A DNA stretch of 64,000 nt. Source: Heliopora coerulea (Eukaryota > Cnidaria > Anthozoa > Scleralcyonacea > Helioporidae). The notes beneath the pieces are model-generated. The model was not told where the DNA came from. It did no database searches and was given only the letters and a program-made list of their open reading frames with translations. The stretch spans positions 1 to 64,000 of the forward strand of contig JASJOG010000067.1 of assembly GCA_030142905.1 (NCBI GenBank). Direction: 5' to 3'. Made by a program: the position numbers and the translations under genes. This document shows, piece by piece, positions 54,766-63,741 of this stretch. Each line of letters begins with the position of its first letter. Position 1 is the first letter of the stretch.

Positions 54766-55497
54766 TCAAATAATTCGTTCACCTTCTAGATCCTCTATTT
54801 CATAATCAGTTGGGTCGCCACGAATAACATTACTTATTTTGAATAATTCTTCAGTAAAGTTAGCTTTGTACCCTTTCGTGGAAATGCTCTTAGACTTGGA
54901 TATCCTAACTGTATCGCCAATTTTAAACTTTGCTAATGGTAAGTCTTCATATAAATGACAATATAGTGTTGTCCATACTTTATTTTCATTATCTTTATTC
55001 ACATCTTTTGGCTTCATTAAAATAGTATTATGTTTGGTATTATTGTAATTATACATAAGTTGATCCAATATGTCAATCCATTTATAAGTTCCTTTACTGT
55101 AGAAGTATTTCCACGTAGCAGTTTTGCGATTTCTGTTAAATCTTTCTACAACAGGATACTTTTTATTACTATTACTAGAGAAATATTTAATACCATGATT
55201 CTCTAACAACGATTTTACACCAACATTGTAAAACTCCTTTCCATCATCAAATTGAGCTAATTTAGGATAATCACCGAATCTCTCTTTAAATTGCCTCAAT
55301 AGTTCTGTGACTGCTTTTGTCATATTGTTAGTATCTTTTCTGTAAACAGGAGTAGTAAATGCATACCTGCTAAGAATTTCAATAGCTGTTAATATCCAGT
55401 AATAACCTTTATTTTTGTTTTTATATGAACCCATGTCAACGAGATCCATTTGTGTCTGCTCGCCAAGCAGACACAAATATCTCTTTTCTACTGACAT
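54766..55497 (-). CDS. Polinton retroviral-type integrase, N-terminally damaged
   Basis: 243 uninterrupted codons with an rve fold: QMDLVDMGSYKNKNKGYYW (first Asp at MDLVDM), LAQFDDGKEFYN (second Asp), and VERFNRNRKTATWKYF (catalytic Glu), then a chromodomain-like C-terminal part with PLAKFKIGDTVRIS and a final IEDLEGERII. This is the enzyme that inserts Polintons. The true N-terminus (MDIELEQGLRDIYYNLKTC, from 55,624) is cut off by a stop at about 55,522 and a 23-bp tandem duplication (55,487-55,523), so the zinc-binding region is missing. The catalytic core is intact. Confidence 0.85.
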   Translation of the reverse strand: MSVEKRYLCLLGEQTQMDLVDMGSYKNKNKGYYWILTAIEILSRYAFTTPVYRKDTNNMTKAVTELLRQFKERFGDYPKLAQFDDGKEFYNVGVKSLLENHGIKYFSSNSNKKYPVVERFNRNRKTATWKYFYSKGTYKWIDILDQLMYNYNNTKHNTILMKPKDVNKDNENKVWTTLYCHLYEDLPLAKFKIGDTVRISKSKSISTKGYKANFTEELFKISNVIRGDPTDYEIEDLEGERII

Positions 55498-55532
55498 TTT
55501 ATCTCTTTTCTACTGACATTTTAACCATCTTC
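55487..55532. repeat. 23-bp tandem duplication at integrase start
   Basis: 'tctcttttctactgacattt' occurs twice, end to end. It creates the apparent start codon of the integrase frame and breaks the reading frame from the real N-terminus. Confidence 0.9.
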
Positions 55533-55630
55533 TAATGCTTTCTTATATAATCTTTCTGCAGATTGGTAACAAGTTTTAAGATTGTAGTAAATATCTCTTA
55601 ATCCTTGTTCTAATTCAATGTCCATATAAA

Positions 55631-56270
55631 TTACACTATATATAAGTCTAATCGCACTTTAATGATGCTTATTGTGTTCCCATCTTGGTCCTTAATATTG
55701 AAATTGATCTTATTTATGACACCCCTATCAATTGGCACTCTAGATTCAATGACGAAAAAATGCTGGACACTACCTTTCAATGACTGTGTAGTTTTTATCG
55801 GTAATAACGCTATAACGTCACTTCTCTTACCATTTGTATTTATATTCTCTCTCATTTTGACCAAACTACAAGTAATTTTTAATTTTTATATTGACTGAGT
55901 TACCGCTTTTTGTTTTTGTATTAGCGTTCATTGCTTGGTCTTTGTTAAATCCTAACATGGGCCCTATACTTTTTATATTTATTACACTGTCACTAGTAAT
56001 AGAGCACGTTCCATCATATTCATTAGCGACCAAGGTAACGCTACCATAACTCTCAATGTTCTTCTTAAGCATATTAAATGTCCAATGTCCCTCCTTATCG
56101 TCTTTTTATTGCCATTATATGTTAATTCCACGTTCTCATTAGTGATACTATGATAATCCCAGAATAAAGTGACCTTCTTGACTAACAGATACGGGTTATC
56201 ATTATCCATAAAAAAATGACTCATCCAAGTATAATTCTTTTGAAGAACCATCTATCAAAACATTTACGTC
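55631..56270 (-). pseudogene. Polinton structural-like protein, interrupted by Harbinger-2
   Basis: Frames 56,251-55,982, 56,072-55,866 and 55,864-55,631 follow each other with frameshifts. The segments LFWDYHSITNENVELTYNG, YGSVTLVANEYDGTCSI and NGKRSDVIALLPIKTTQS are beta-rich. The composition resembles a virion surface or minor capsid (penton-like) protein, but I cannot identify it. At about 56,272 the coding sequence meets the Harbinger terminal repeat, so the 5' end of this gene may lie beyond 61,710. Confidence 0.4.
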
Positions 56271-56453
56271 TGTGCTCTAAAAGCCCACTCACACTCATCT
56301 TTAAGTAACATTCGGAGTAGTGTGAGAGTAGGGGTCTAATTTTCCACTCATTGAGAGGGCAATCACCTGCTAAAAAATCTTGTTGATTTGTATTCATAGA
56401 GCTCACTCGAGTGTGACTTATCTGAGTAGCCCTTATCGTTTTTTCTTGGTGTG

Positions 56454-56461
56454 GTCATTAT
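56454..56461. repeat. 8-bp target duplication of hAT (left)
   Basis: GTCATTAT is repeated exactly at 60,238-60,245. An 8-bp duplication is diagnostic of hAT transposons. Confidence 0.9.
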
Positions 56462-56934
56462 CATTGGCGTAGCCAGCGGTCACACTGGTCACGCTGAGCG
56501 TGACTAAAAATTTCCGTAAAAAAAAGGGAAAATGTCCCTTTGAATTTTCAAATGTAAACTGCAATTAATCATCAACGTTTTTCGCAAATTTGCCCTACGT
56601 ATGGTTTCTGTTAAGATCAAATCTATAGCTTTCCCAGTAACTTCCACTGCTATTCGGCACATTTTGTTTACACCCACTTATTTCACGTATTTCGTGGTAT
56701 TTTAAGAGTTGGTCGTGCTCATAAAATTCAGCGTGACCAATTCTAATATTTTATAGAAGAAATACTTGCATTCTGATTGGTTAACGGCTTCAGCGCGTGC
56801 TCAAATGCGTTGTTTTGGAAGATCTAGTCACGCTGAATAAAATCAGCGCGACTACATTGTATTTCCTCTTTACTTGCGAGATTTACACTCGTGTGTTCGG
56901 CGTTAGTGGTTAATTTGTTTAAAGAAATAAAAGA

Positions 56935-59104
56935 ATGGCTTCATCATCAAGCGTAACAAATCGGGCTGTTGCTGAAGCCAATGTCATTAGTGGTTTGTTA
57001 AAGAAACCGTTCTCTGCTCGACCATCTGCGGAGCAAAATGTTATTGTGAAACAGCGACCTACGCCAAATCTCAGTTTGACCACTGGCCAAAGGAGTTTTA
57101 GGGATTCCTGGTATGAGAAGAAAGATTGGCTTTGTGGAAGTATGAGTTTGAAGGCGATGTTCTGCTGGCCTTGTCTTTTATTTTGTCCAAGCAACTCAGC
57201 TACCTAGGCAAATACTGGCTACACCAACTTAAGAAACTTCCTCACTGATTGTAAGAAGCATGAGAAGGCAAAATCTCACATGGGTGCGTACAAGACGTGG
57301 AAAACATATGGCTCTGGAGTTCGTGTAGACTCTCTTATTTCCCAAGCCCGCCGTGATGAGATTCAACGACACAATGAAGAGGTAAGACAAAACAGAGAAA
57401 TACTTAAGACCATAACAGAAGCTGTTTTATATCTATCTAGACAAGAAATGGCCTTTCGAGGCCATGATGAATCTGAAGACAGTTTAAATAAAGGAAATTA
57501 TAGAGAATTGCTTGAGAGCTTTGCCAAGATGGATTCAGTGTTTGAGAGGCGATTGCATGGTAGGTTGTCTGAAATTAGATTGGGAGGAGATAGTCGTTTT
57601 ACTGGGGTCTCCCCTGACATTCAGAATGATCTCATCCATTGCATTGATTCTATAATTGAAGATCAAATTTTCCAAGAGATCAATGATTGTACTTTTTTGA
57701 GTGTACAGGTTGATGAAACAACAGATGTATCAACAAAAGAACAATTAAGTATGATAGTTCGTTTAGATAAAGGGAGTGAAATTCTTGAACGGCAGCTTGC
57801 TTTGGTTGATGCTAGTTCTGACAGGAATGCTACTGCTATATCTCAAGTGGTGAAAGATACATTAAGTAATCGCACTAATGTAAAGGAAAAGCTGATTGCC
57901 CAAACCTATGATGGTGCATCTGTAATGTCAGGTCATATTAATGGAGTTCAAGCCCAAATACGCCAGGAGTATCCTTTTGCACATTTTGTTCATTGTGCTG
58001 CACACAGGTTAAATCTTGTATTGTGCCAGTCAGCATCATCTATTTCACCAGTCAAAGTTTTTTTTGTTAATATTGCAGCTTTTTCAACATTTACAAGTAA
58101 TGCTCCTAGAAGAAAGGCATTCCTTTCTTCACATAATCTTGAATTTCCCAGTCCAGGTGATACAAGATGGTATTACCGAGCTCGTGTTGTGAATGTTCTG
58201 TATGACAATTATCAAAAACTTTGGGAGATTTTTGAAAATGTTGTCGATCACCCAAATGGATGGGATGATGATACCCTGAGCAAGGTAAGTGGCTTACTTG
58301 GGTACCTGGATGATTTTTTGTTCAGTTTTTTAGTATGTGTTTTTCAGGCAATTCTGGAGAAGTCAAGCATACTGTATGCAATTCTACAAAACACAGGCAC
58401 TGATTTCTGTTTTGGAATGAGAAAGATAGAAAAGTTCAAGGACTTTGTTTCTTCTCTGAGGACTGATGTGAAATATTCTGCATTTTATGATGAAACAGTG
58501 GAGAAAGTAGGTCATCATCCAGAATCCAGATTACAACAAAAACACAATTATAAACAAATTTTCTTTGAAATTCTTGATGCTATTGTAGGTATGTTGAATG
58601 ACCGTTTTCATGATATGGAACGGTTTGGGTTTTTAGATCTTATAAATCCCTCAGCATTTAAGAAATGGAAAGGGAAAGTACCCTCTGATAAACTTGGTGT
58701 TCTTTGAAGACATGTATGGAGCCTTATTTGAGCTACCAATGCTTAAAAGTCAGCTTGCATTTGTTTATAATGACACAGATTTTCATAAAGATACTAGCAT
58801 GGAATTGCTTAAGTATATTTTCAAGTTTAATCTTCAATCTAGCCTTCATGAAGTTGTGAAGTTGCTTAAAATGAATGGTGTATTGTCTGTAACAAGTGCT
58901 TCTGTTGAAAGGTCATTTTCTTGTTTAAAAAGGGTAAAGAGTTATTTGAGAAACACCATGGGTCAAGGTCGACTTAGCTCTCTCTGTAGGATTTCCATCC
59001 ATAGAGATATTTTACAAGAGAAGGAGGAAGCAAATGTTTTCCATGAGGAAGTGATTAAAAAGTTTGTTGAGAAACCCAGAAGGCTAGCATTTTTATATAA
59101 ATGA
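56935..59104 (+). pseudogene. hAT transposase (TTF-type zinc finger / DUF4371 type), two lesions
   Basis: Starts at 56,935 (MASSSSVTNRAVAEANVIS). The TTF-type finger region runs FRDSWYEKKDWLCG, then MFCWPCLLFC, then TNLRNFLTDCKKHEKAKSHM. The DDE core follows with LSVQVDETTDVSTKEQLSM (first Asp), IAQTYDGASVMSGHINGVQ and FAHFVHCAAHRLNLVL (CxxH). The C-terminal dimerisation block is SVTSASVERSFSCLKRVKSY (last acid in VERSF), then GRLSSLCRISIHRDIL. There are only two defects: an in-frame TAG at 57,205 where Trp is usual, and a one-base shift near 58,700. About 720 codons otherwise. The protein cuts and pastes its own element; it is now inactive but young. Confidence 0.88.
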
Positions 59105-59429
59105 CTTTCCACAACTTGTTCCTGTTGTAAACACAATAATAGGCTAACATTAAATTTTTTTCTCAGCAGGTGTAAGGTGTTGTGACTTGTGAAACAAACG
59201 TCACCATTTTGTTATCTTCTCTTGGATTTAGTGTCCCTGCATAAGGGAAATGTGGTGAAATGAATTCAATTTTACCCTCAGTTCCAGTGTCACAGCCCTT
59301 GTATTAATATACCTGTATTATTATGGGGAGATACCCACTTAGAATGTGGTGACCCCAATCTCATATCTTTTAATTTCCTTTAATAATGTTAAAATCATTC
59401 TTTGTATTATTATAGCAGTCTTGTATGAT

Positions 59430-59520
59430 TATGGGGAGATAAAATTAAAATTTAAATTAAAATTTAAAATTAAAACCAATTAAAATTTAAAATTAAAATT
59501 AAAATTTAAACCACTTTAAA
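59430..59520. repeat. AT-rich 'aaattaaaattt' tandem tract
   Basis: Imperfect repeats of aaattaaaattt and taaaattaaaa inside the hAT 3' region. Confidence 0.8.
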
Positions 59521-59599
59521 TGTGGTGACCTTGTGTGTTATACTGGTTTGTTTGAAATGTTTTCTGTCGTCAACAGAACAGTTACTGGCTGTAAGGTAA

Positions 59600-59856
59600 A
59601 GGTTGAAGTGTCTTTATTTATACTGGATAACCCTATCAGCTATCTAAGCTGGTCTCCCTAGAGGTCCAGTAAGGGCCTACCCTCATGGGTCCAGTGTTAT
59701 GACAGGAGGAAACCGGAGTACCCGGAGAAAACCTGCTATGCTTGGGAGAGTCAAACTGGGCAACACTCTTCTCACATGTGCACGCGGCTGGAATCGAACC
59801 CTAGTCACAGTGGTGAGAGACACGTACACTACCACTGTGCCACCAGCACCCCTGCG
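59600..59856 (-). mobile_element. tRNA-derived SINE A, fullest copy, inside the hAT
   Basis: On the minus strand the head (59,856-59,785) has an A box TGGCACAGTGGTAGTGTACG and a B box GGGTTCGATTCCAG. The body continues through 'ctcccaagcatagcaggtt' to a tail at about 59,600 ('ttatttatactggataacc' when read on plus). It matches 47,190-47,352 and 48,815-48,950. Confidence 0.8.
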
Positions 59857-60237
59857 ATGAATGTATACTAATACTAGCGCACTGTGTGCTACGTTATATA
59901 TGTATCTATTTGCGCTGTATTTGTTCTGAGCCCACAGCGCATGTTTTCCGTCGGACCGGACTTCAACTACATTTAATGTACGCATTTCAATAGTTATTTG
60001 TAATGTAATGTATTTAAACCCAACTGTATATAATTAAGTGAAATAAAAATTTACTTGTTCATTGAAAGCGTGTTGCTCTGACTTGTTAAAATCAGCGAAA
60101 AAGGTGCATTTTCCGGTGATCTAGGGGGTTGAATTTTTAAAAATTTTCCCGCTCGGCGCCAACCATGGTGGCGCTTCGTGGGCGAACATTAAACCTAAAT
60201 CTGCGGTAGCAAACATTTTGTGCTGGCTGCGCCACTG

Positions 60238-60245
60238 GTCATTAT
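60238..60245. repeat. 8-bp target duplication of hAT (right)
   Basis: GTCATTAT, identical to 56,454-56,461. Confidence 0.9.
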
Positions 60246-60281
60246 AATCATTGTATTTGCATATGGCAGCAATACAACAAG

Positions 60282-60720
60282 ATGGCACAATCTAAGCAGT
60301 ATTATTTGGAATTGGAAAAGTCACTTTTAACTGAATTAGTAAATACAAAGATGTTCTTCGAAACAAAAAGGATTACAAAATAATCCAACAAAAAAATACC
60401 ACATGGGAAACTTTGACTCAGGAATTTAACTCACAGTCGGGAGTGCATTAACGTAAATCGAAGCAATTAAAGAAAAATTGGTAAAATATAAAGTCTCGTC
60501 CTAAAAAGCATCTTGCCAAAGAGAAGAGAGAAACTAAATTAACTGGTGGTGGTACTGCCTTGCCCGTACAAGACGAAGGAGCAACTGCTGTAGCATCTAT
60601 CATCACAGCTCAAATAGAGAGCCTAGACAACCCGTTTGATGTCGACAAACAGCCGCAGTTACCTTTGCCAGCTGCTGGTGCTGTTCCATATATCAAATAT
60701 CCAGTCGAGTATTTCTTCTA
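60282..60720 (+). pseudogene. Harbinger-2 Myb/SANT-like partner remnant
   Basis: Begins MAQSKQYYLELEKSLLTELV. A lost A in a run near 60,350 shifts the frame, after which RNKKDYKIIQQKNTTWETLT and a KSKQLKKNW (Myb/zeste-like) motif are read in other frames. The C-terminal part is open at 60,560-60,720 (GATAVASIITAQIESLDNPF). It converges on the transposase, as in Harbinger-1, and its 3' end overlaps the point where the transposase is truncated. Confidence 0.6.
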
Positions 60721-61545
60721 CGTATGTGAGACGCGTTATATCTGCATTCTGCTGCAGTCTGTGGATCAACCAGTGGTGTCATCAAATATTGTCGGCAAGG
60801 ATAGCCACTATCCCCAAGTAGCATACCGGGGATTCCACCATGCTCAAACCTCGCACACAGACAACTGTTATCAAAAATTCTTGCGTCACGGACACTACCT
60901 GGCCATCGGACAACAATGTTCTGAATCTCCAAATTGGGTCCACATACTGCTTGTGCATTTATGGAAAGTATCCTTTTGGATTTCTAAAAAGTTCAGCATT
61001 TTCACCCCCTGGCCATGGTATTTTTATATGTGTACAGTCAATTGTACCTACAACACCAGGAAATTCACAAATTCGACAAAAATCGAGCTTGGTTTGTGGC
61101 AGTAAATGGCCTGGAGGAAATCTAATATATTCATTTTTTAGTCGCGCAATTACTTCAGATACAGGCTTGATAATACGACTTGCTGATGGCTGAGAAATTT
61201 CACACAATCCCCACATGCTAACTGGAATGTACCTGTGGCACAGAAACGAAGTGTCAACAAAAGTTGTACATCAGCAGGAATGGGATTTCCACGTCCATTA
61301 TATGCAGATATATCTAGCCCAATTAAGCCCAGTAAGTCACGAAAACCATCTTTCGTTAACCTGTACCTGTTCCGAAAACGTTGATCGTCGTACCTCTCAT
61401 AATCTACATTACGTAGTCTCCTTTCATTTCTTTTATTTGACAACAAATTCTCCGCAGCTTCTAATCTCTTTAGCCACCTATCAGCTTTTTTGGTATCACT
61501 CAATACAAGTGAGTGTGGCTCAAGGCACGTGTACCCCTCACTCAA
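60693..61545 (-). pseudogene. Harbinger-2 transposase (HARBI1-like), truncated
   Basis: Three minus-strand frames. 61,545-61,150 is the N-terminal region with RYRLTKDGFRDLLGLIGLDI and LLLTLRFCATGTFQLACGD. 61,216-60,959 contains FPGVVGTIDCTHIKIPWPGG with the first catalytic Asp. 60,932-60,693 has WPGSVRDARIFDNS and GMLLGDSGYPC with the second Asp. Frameshifts lie near 61,205 and 60,955. The sequence ends at RYNASHIRRRNTRLDI, just before the position of the third acid (normally VERTFG), and runs into Myb-gene sequence. An internal deletion has removed the catalytic Glu. Confidence 0.8.
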
Positions 61546-61732
61546 GCTTTACTCCAAATCAGGTCCTAAGTTGAGGGTGAGTGCTGTGAATGAATGCTTG
61601 GAGGGTAAGTGTAGTCTAATACTCAGTGAGGAGGAGTGGTGACTCATTGAGGGTTGAGTTGCATTTATTGAGTGTGATGTGAGTGTGAGTGAGCTTTTAG
61701 AATACAGGCGTTAGTCACTTCATATATAATAT

Positions 61733-62779
61733 ATGATATATTATAAAATGGGCGAATACTTTAGTGGCTATTATGGAAAGAACTTCAACAAGGCTATGGA
61801 AAATGCTGAGGAAGAGTGGATTAGAATACGAAATAATTTCATTAAAAAGTATCCGAATGCCGATTTAAATAAATTCGAATTCGACGTTGGTCTTAATCAG
61901 GACGGTACTGTAAAATCCACTTCAATATACTTTAAGAATTCAGATGGGTTAAGCACAGATATAACAAGTGACACATTCCTTAATGACAAATCCATAACCA
62001 GATATCTTTACTCTAACACCAGTAAGAGTGGTTTCTCTAAAATATGGAAAATAGGTGAAACAGTCCAGGAATTGCCAAAAGGCATTAGACATGTTGGTTT
62101 CTATGGAAAAGGGTACTACTGGGATAATTTCCCTGTTGATCATGTATTACCTTACTCCATAAACGTATTCAAAGTATATGTCAATAACACAGACTATTTC
62201 ATGAGTAATCTACCTCCTCTAAATATAACCACCAAAAATTCCGTCAAGTGGGATATTAAAGAATCATATTATCAGTCTATTGTGGGGACTTGGATATCAA
62301 AATATCCTTCAGGTATATCAATATTACATTTGACTTTCAGTGATAATGTTCCAAAACAGATAACATCACTAATGCGGTTTCATTTATACTTCACAGTTAG
62401 AAGAATAATGCAACAATTTAAAACATTACCAGAGGACAAAATCAAGTACGTAATTAATAAGTATAAGGCTAATTTTCGAAAAGATCATACATCTAAGTGG
62501 ACATGGCAAAATATGTTAGGGTATAAGAATAAACATTTAGGACAAGACGTTGTTGGGTTTAGTAAATATCGGAAAACATATGGACCCGGTGTAGGTTTAA
62601 TTCGTGATGTTCAAAACGACTATAGGAAATTTATTCCAAAGAAATCAGACGGATTGACGGTTAATGGAACTGAATTACTTAACCAATCGATTGAAGCGTA
62701 TATTTGCAGTGTACTAGGAGCAGAAGCAAAAACAAGACAGAGCATTTACGACAATAGAGCATCAGCGTTAGAGACTTAA
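61733..62779 (+). CDS. Polinton large uncharacterised protein
   Basis: 348 uninterrupted codons beginning MGEYFSGYYGKNFNKAMENA; the ATG follows 'atattataaa', a TATA-like stretch. The N-terminal 100 residues are mixed alpha/beta. The middle has many aromatic residues (HVGFYGKGYYWDNFPVDHVL), and the C-terminal third is basic (KYVINKYKANFRKDHTSKW). There is no motif I can name and no membrane segment. It is the first gene of the plus-strand Polinton cluster and lies just upstream, in the same reading frame, of a membrane protein, separated by one TAA. A structural or attachment-related role is only a guess. It is the best-preserved Polinton gene here. Confidence 0.65.
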   Translation: MIYYKMGEYFSGYYGKNFNKAMENAEEEWIRIRNNFIKKYPNADLNKFEFDVGLNQDGTVKSTSIYFKNSDGLSTDITSDTFLNDKSITRYLYSNTSKSGFSKIWKIGETVQELPKGIRHVGFYGKGYYWDNFPVDHVLPYSINVFKVYVNNTDYFMSNLPPLNITTKNSVKWDIKESYYQSIVGTWISKYPSGISILHLTFSDNVPKQITSLMRFHLYFTVRRIMQQFKTLPEDKIKYVINKYKANFRKDHTSKWTWQNMLGYKNKHLGQDVVGFSKYRKTYGPGVGLIRDVQNDYRKFIPKKSDGLTVNGTELLNQSIEAYICSVLGAEAKTRQSIYDNRASALET

Positions 62780-63367
62780 AAAGTGTTTCGTAGGAAAGTA
62801 GAAGATAGTATTATTCATTATGATACAAGTGTTTGGATAAACAATATGAATAAGGCAGTGTCTGACACTAATGTTGTTCTTAATCTTGCTGTCAGTCCAT
62901 CTTTATGGTCACTACCTTCTACTGTGGTTATTCTTAAGAATCGTATTGTTGGATATAATAAAAAATCACGAATAGCTAGTGAAAACATAAGATTTGGTGT
63001 GAACCCTAAAGTTAATTATGTTGGTATAAAGAAGGATTCTCCAAGAAAGGTTCATCAAGAAGAATATCCTACATCTCATTTTGACGCTTTGGATAATAAT
63101 ACTGTTGCTAATAGTTTACTATTAGCAACAGTATTATTATCAAACATTATTATCAACAGTATTATTAAAAAAGAAAAACCAACGAATCATCCTGATAATT
63201 CAGATCATGACAATAAACATAGTAATAAAGAAGAACCCATTAAAAATGATGAGCATAACAATGATTTAATGGCAACTTTCTCTGTGTCAGGTATAACTGT
63301 ATATTTAATAACAAAATATATCATACAATATAGGAAAATGAGTTTATTTTATGGTTGTCAAGGATAA
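62780..63367 (+). CDS. Polinton two-helix membrane protein, possibly continuous with the preceding frame
   Basis: An open frame in phase with the previous gene, just after its TAA (62,777-62,779). The first ATG is at about 62,846 (MNKAVSDTNVVLNLAVS). Two hydrophobic segments: SLLLATVLLSNIIINSII (about 63,110-63,165) and FSVSGITVYLITKYII (about 63,275-63,325). A very hydrophilic His/Asp/Asn/Lys-rich stretch lies between them. It ends at 63,367, where the fibre-like frame overlaps by 13 bp in another phase. Whether the TAA is a real stop or a mutation is open. Confidence 0.5.
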   Translation, partial: KVFRRKVEDSIIHYDTSVWINNMNKAVSDTNVVLNLAVSPSLWSLPSTVVILKNRIVGYNKKSRIASENIRFGVNPKVNYVGIKKDSPRKVHQEEYPTSHFDALDNNTVANSLLLATVLLSNIIINSIIKKEKPTNHPDNSDHDNKHSNKEEPIKNDEHNNDLMATFSVSGITVYLITKYIIQYRKMSLFYGCQG

Positions 63368-63741
63368 AAAATGAAATAGATGAATTGAAATCTGAAGTTG
63401 ATAATAAACTTTCTTTATCAGGAGGAAAAATGTGTGGTGATATCGATATGTCTCTTTGGGGCATTAAAAACATTCCGACCTTTATATTTGATTGTGATGC
63501 AATATCAAAGACTATCTTGGGAAAAAGATACTTTTCAAAGTGTGCCAAAGTGTGGGAATACAATACAAAGTATGCTACAAGTATTTTCAGATTTGACCGA
63601 GGTTCGAATAATAGTGAATTAGTATACAACTCTAAAACTAGAAAAGTATCAAGAACTATTGATCAAGCTCTACAAGAAAATGATGCTGTTCAAAACACCA
63701 GCAATTTACAACCTATCATCTGTAAAAAAGTGAAAAAGTAG
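63355..63741 (+). CDS. Polinton tail-fibre-like protein, N-terminal part
   Basis: 128 codons: a short coiled-coil (IKNEIDELKSEVDNKLSL), then LSGGKMCGDIDMSLWGIKNI. This matches the 'LSGGxMTGDIDMxxxxIxNLP' repeat seen in phage tail fibres and in fibre-like proteins of some Polintons and Polinton-like viruses. A KTILGKRYFSKCAKVWEYNT segment follows. It ends at a stop at 63,741, but the conserved C-terminal domain continues in another frame, so there is one frameshift. Confidence 0.6.
   Translation: MSRIKNEIDELKSEVDNKLSLSGGKMCGDIDMSLWGIKNIPTFIFDCDAISKTILGKRYFSKCAKVWEYNTKYATSIFRFDRGSNNSELVYNSKTRKVSRTIDQALQENDAVQNTSNLQPIICKKVKK

Larger units (their letters stand above)
56462..60237 (+). mobile_element. 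hAT transposon, nearly complete
   Basis: 3,776 bp. Terminal inverted repeats: CATTGGCGTAGCCAGCGG on the left and, reversed, CAGTGGCGCAGCCAGCAC on the right. Exact 8-bp target duplications (GTCATTAT) flank it. One transposase gene is on the plus strand, and SINE A is inserted in its 3' part. It sits inside Harbinger-2. Confidence 0.93.
56272..61712. mobile_element. Harbinger-2 element inserted in the Polinton
   Basis: The left end 'ctctaaaagcccactcacac' (56,273) and right end 'gtgagtgagcttttagaat' (ending about 61,711) are inverted repeats, followed on both sides by 'gtgagtgtgag'-type words. Internal genes: a broken Myb/SANT-like frame at about 60,282-60,700 (+) and a broken Harbinger transposase at 61,545-60,693 (-). 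A hAT element lies at 56,462-60,237, so about 1.66 kb is Harbinger proper. Polinton coding sequence adjoins on each side. The expected 3-bp target duplication could not be assigned with confidence. Confidence 0.7.

Noticed and set aside
60560..61105. 181-codon plus-strand frame
   Set aside because: Only its first ~50 codons belong to the Myb-like gene; the rest is antisense of the Harbinger-2 transposase.
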